Of a stretch of 59,547 nucleotides of DNA, positions 56,971-59,547 are shown piece after piece. The DNA is taken from positions 1 through 59,547 of the forward strand of contig NZ_JAPSHJ010000004.1 of assembly GCF_031179985.1 (NCBI RefSeq), in the 5' to 3' direction. The notes beneath the pieces are model-generated. The model was not told the origin of the DNA. It saw nothing but the letters and a program-made list of their open reading frames with translations, and did not search any database. Each line of letters opens with the position of its first letter. Within the stretch, counting starts at the first letter, position 1. The stretch comes from Arthrobacter sp. Lineage in GTDB: Bacteria; Actinomycetota; Actinomycetes; Actinomycetales; Micrococcaceae. The translations under genes were made by a program, and so were the position numbers.

Positions 56971-58056
56971 GTGGCTCTTACTATTGGCATCGTCGGACTG
57001 CCCAACGTCGGCAAATCAACTCTTTTCAACGCACTGACCCGGAACCAGGTGCTGGCAGCGAACTATCCGTTCGCCACCATCGAACCGAACGTGGGCGTTG
57101 TGAACTTGCCTGACCCCAGGCTTCAGGAGCTCGCGAAGATCTTTGGATCCCAGCGGCTCCTGCCAGCGGCGGTCTCGTTCGTTGACATCGCCGGCATCGT
57201 CAAGGGCGCCTCCGAAGGTGAAGGACTGGGCAACCAGTTCCTCGCCAACATCCGTGAGGCAGAGGCCATCGCTCAGGTAGTCCGGGTCTTCGATGACCCC
57301 GACGTCATCCACGTTGACGGCAAGGTGGATCCCCGCTCGGATATGGAGACAATCAACACCGAGCTGATCCTCGCGGACCTGCAGACCATCGAGAAGGCCA
57401 TTCCCCGGATCGAAAAAGAAGTCAAGATCAAAAAGCGGGACGCTGCCGAGCTCTCAGCCATCAAGGCTGCCCAGACCGTCCTGGAACGCGGTGACACCAT
57501 CTTTTCCTCGATAAAGAGCGACAAACTGGAGATGGAGCACCTCAAAGAGCTTAGTCTTCTCACCGCCAAGCCTTTCATCTACGTCTTCAACTCGGACGAA
57601 GGAATCCTCGGCAGCCCCGAGAAACAGGCCGAACTGCGTGCATTGGTCGAACCGGCCGACTGCATCTTCCTTGACGCCAAGCTGGAGTCAGACCTCGTTG
57701 AACTGGACGAGGAAGAGGCCCGCGAAATGCTGGAAATGAACGGCCAGGACGAATCCGGCCTGGACCAGCTGGCCCGCGTGGGCTTCCACACCCTGGGGCT
57801 GCAGACCTACCTCACGGCCGGTCCGAAGGAAACCCGGGCCTGGACAATCCACCGGGGGGACACCGCGCCGCAGGCAGCAGGGGTCATCCACTCGGACTTC
57901 CAGCGCGGGTTCATCAAGGCTGAGGTTGTTTCCTTCCAGGACCTCATCGAGGCCGGATCCATGGCCGAGGCGAAGTCCCGCGGCAAGGTCCGTATCGAAG
58001 GCAAGGAATACGTCATGGCCGACGGCGACGTCGTGGAGTTCCGCTTCAACGTTTAG
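56971..58056 (+). CDS. ychF: YchF/OLA1-type P-loop ATPase
   Basis: 361 residues. G1 motif [18 protein letters not shown] (residues 5-22, Lys15), G3 as [16 protein letters not shown], the NVNE-type specificity region as YVFNSDEG (so ATP rather than GTP is expected), a coiled-coil insertion (about 120-190), and a C-terminal TGS domain ending [12 protein letters not shown]. It binds ribosomes and takes part in stress and translation control. The longest frame begins at 56860, but [12 protein letters not shown] is the family's usual start; GTG at 56971 also fits a near-leaderless promoter. Confidence 0.95.
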   Translation: MALTIGIVGLPNVGKSTLFNALTRNQVLAANYPFATIEPNVGVVNLPDPRLQELAKIFGSQRLLPAAVSFVDIAGIVKGASEGEGLGNQFLANIREAEAIAQVVRVFDDPDVIHVDGKVDPRSDMETINTELILADLQTIEKAIPRIEKEVKIKKRDAAELSAIKAAQTVLERGDTIFSSIKSDKLEMEHLKELSLLTAKPFIYVFNSDEGILGSPEKQAELRALVEPADCIFLDAKLESDLVELDEEEAREMLEMNGQDESGLDQLARVGFHTLGLQTYLTAGPKETRAWTIHRGDTAPQAAGVIHSDFQRGFIKAEVVSFQDLIEAGSMAEAKSRGKVRIEGKEYVMADGDVVEFRFNV

Positions 58057-58102
58057 TCGAGTTCCGTTTCACCTGCGAGCAAGTAGTCGAGCGAATTGTC
58101 GA

Positions 58103-58881
58103 TTAGCCCCAACGGGCGACGTCCTGGCTCAGAACTTGAGGCCAGGTTTCCACATCTCCTGGCGTGCGGGCGACCGTCAGCGTTGCTTGCGGGAGCAATG
58201 CAGCAAGGGATTCCGCGGTTGACAGGGGGTGGCCTGGATCGTCTACCCACGCCAAGATCGTCGTCGGTACGTCTATTCGTGCTACGGCTTCAGGAGCAGG
58301 CAGATCACTGAGTGCCGCGCCTCGGAACACCCACGGCAAGAGGGCGTCGGCGACGTCAGGCACCGTCTCCGGCGCACCGATTGTGGCCGGCGGCGGTGTT
58401 GCGCCGCGCGCCGTGGCGAGGAAAGGCTCGATACCAACAGACTCGATAAGCGCCGCAGAAACCCGGAGTTTGCGGCCTGTAAAGGTCGGGTTTCCCACGC
58501 GGTCGGTGGCACCATAAGGGTGAGCCCGGAAAAGCGGTCTGGCTCGCGGGAAGCGGCGTGCAAGAGTGTGCCGGTACCCATGGAGGGGCCAACTCCGTGG
58601 ACACGTTCGCCTGGGAACCAGTGATCGAGCAGTCGCAGGAGGTCGTCGGCGAGGCTTTGCCATTGATAGTCCTCTGGGACCTTCCGCCCCGTCGACTCGC
58701 CATGGCCGCGCGCGTCGTACCGCAGCAGCCGGGTTCCGCTAAGCCCTCGTCCGAGGTCGAGGTTGAGCACCCGATCGTGTGCGCGGCTTGACGTAAGGCC
58801 ATGCAATTGGACAACCGGGTGTCCACCTTCGTCGCTCAAAGCAACCGCAAGCTCGGCCCCGGGAACCTCGAAAGTGGGCAT
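58103..58881 (-). pseudogene. Alpha/beta hydrolase with a frameshift
   Basis: Two minus-strand frames together make one hydrolase of about 258 residues. The first (ATG 58881, with GAGGAG four bases upstream) gives MPTFEVPGAELAVAL, VVQLHGLTSS, RYDARGHGES and the nucleophile elbow GVGPSMGTG, up to PPTAWETRPLQAA near 58460. The second continues with KLRVSAALIESVGIEP, GAALSDLPAPEAV and WVDDPGHPL to the stop at 58103. One base is missing or extra near 58450-58475. This is either a real mutation or an assembly error. The family is broad (esterase or related); no substrate is predicted. Confidence 0.75.
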
Positions 58882-58954
58882 CAGGCTCCTCGTTTTTGTG
58901 AGTGACCGCGTCGCCTGGAGCGGCGGCGTTGAGCATTCAGGCTATCTGGGGCTA

Positions 58955-58960
58955 TAGGAT
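58955..58960 (+). promoter_or_regulatory. -10 box TAGGAT, leaderless start of condensation-like gene
   Basis: TAGGAT, six bases ACTGCC, then ATG at 58967. Confidence 0.65.
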
Positions 58961-58966
58961 ACTGCC

Positions 58967-59547
58967 ATGCGTCTGACCAACGTCACGCACCTGCGCCTAC
59001 CGTTCGGACGACTTTGGGGCTACGACGTCAGCGTGTCTGTGCTCGACGGGCGTCTTCCAGTGTCTTTTGACCAGCGGCTTCATGTGGGGGCAGGTGACCG
59101 CCCCGGCTCCTGGATGGCATTGTCTTTTCGGCTGCATACGTCAGCTAGTCGTGAATCTATTGCCGATGCCTGGCTGGCCGTCGTCGACCGTCATGGCACC
59201 CTGCGAACGGCCTTCGTACCAGGTGCCGATGGTGATCCGGAGCTTCACGAAATCCACATCGGTCCCGGAACCTGGGTGGAGCATCCGGTATGTCCTGGTC
59301 AGCCCGTCAACGACGCGGTGCGGGACATTCTCGATGCCGCTTGTTCGCCATACCAACAGCCCTCACACCGGCTGTGCGTATTGGAGACCGCTGCTGGACT
59401 CACTGTCGTAATTGCGGCGGACCACGCACACGTCGATATGTGGTCGATGCTGATAATCGCGCGCGACCTGCTGGCCGCGCTCGGTACCGGGAGAGCGGGC
59501 CATGAACCTTTCCCCGAACCAGCGCCGGCATTTGTTGAACACACGCA
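58967..59547 (+). CDS. Stand-alone condensation-domain-like protein (3'-truncated)
   Basis: The first 193 residues of a protein that runs off the window. It starts MRLTNVTHLRLPFGRLWGYD; RPGSWMALSFRLH and DAWLAVVDRHGTLRTAF resemble the opening of non-ribosomal-peptide condensation domains. The segment AADHAHVDMWSMLIIARDL is a variant of H-H-x-x-x-D-G, with His and Asp kept and the Gly replaced by Met. No carrier or adenylation domain is visible, so it may be a free condensation or acyltransferase enzyme like those seen as single genes in Arthrobacter. What it joins is unknown. Confidence 0.75.
   Translation, partial: MRLTNVTHLRLPFGRLWGYDVSVSVLDGRLPVSFDQRLHVGAGDRPGSWMALSFRLHTSASRESIADAWLAVVDRHGTLRTAFVPGADGDPELHEIHIGPGTWVEHPVCPGQPVNDAVRDILDAACSPYQQPSHRLCVLETAAGLTVVIAADHAHVDMWSMLIIARDLLAALGTGRAGHEPFPEPAPAFVEHT

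Overview
The window is a piece of a high-GC actinobacterial chromosome. It most likely comes from the family Micrococcaceae (Arthrobacter/Pseudarthrobacter type). This rests on a GroES-GroEL pair whose GroEL has a His-containing tail, GuaB plus GuaB3, DUF4193, DUF3817, a Ruc-type FmdB zinc ribbon next to galU, an AaPPK2-like polyphosphate kinase, frequent GTG/TTG starts, and many genes that look leaderless (TANNNT box six bases before an RTG start). No insertion sequence, prophage, integrase or CRISPR array was seen; the order looks like core chromosome with accessory islands.

Layout. 1-2.3 kb: end of groES, groEL and a small acidic protein. 2.5-6.7 kb: two tandem acyltransferase-3/SGNH membrane enzymes. 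6.8-10.4 kb: guaB, then a WXG-like/DUF1023 hydrolase overlapping a lipoprotein gene. 10.4-14.4 kb: an ABC exporter converging on a possible small ORF and a secreted subtilase. 14.5-21.3 kb: guaB3, glpD, a lone PTS EIIA, SURF1, DUF3817 protein and guaA, so three guanine-nucleotide genes lie within 15 kb. 21.5-25.7 kb: a 1400-residue helicase/nuclease-like protein whose ATPase motifs are degenerate. 25.7-30.4 kb: an orphan SAF/CpaB-like protein, then a block syntenic with M. tuberculosis Rv0991c-Rv0996 (fmdB/ruc, 5-formyl-THF cyclo-ligase, galU, rimJ-like, membrane protein) without moeA.

30.5-37.9 kb (minus strand): a translationally coupled surface operon of a 1910-residue wall-anchored GH78 rhamnosidase-like protein and a secreted CAP-like protein with six W/Y-rich repeats. 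38.1-41 kb: SDR-like protein, tRNA-Ala(CGC), DUF4193, a small ZapE-C-terminus-like protein, CorA. 41-44.8 kb: an MFS transporter between two Lrp/AsnC regulators, plus a Cys/Met-type PLP lyase. 44.9-51.8 kb: GlcNAc-kinase-like ATPase, pirin, RsgA, an orphan osmoprotectant-type binding lipoprotein, an aminotransferase and PPK2. 51.8-58 kb: xseB/xseA, a membrane protein, ispH, rmuC and ychF. 58.1-59.5 kb: a frameshifted alpha/beta hydrolase and the start of a stand-alone condensation-domain-like protein that runs off the window.

The most interesting targets are the degenerate helicase-nuclease, the rhamnosidase/CAP-repeat surface operon, the WXG-hydrolase/lipoprotein pair, the ZapE-tail orphan, and the long antisense overlap between the MFS gene and its neighbouring Lrp gene. 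All family calls are from reading the sequence and recalling family motifs; no database search was run.
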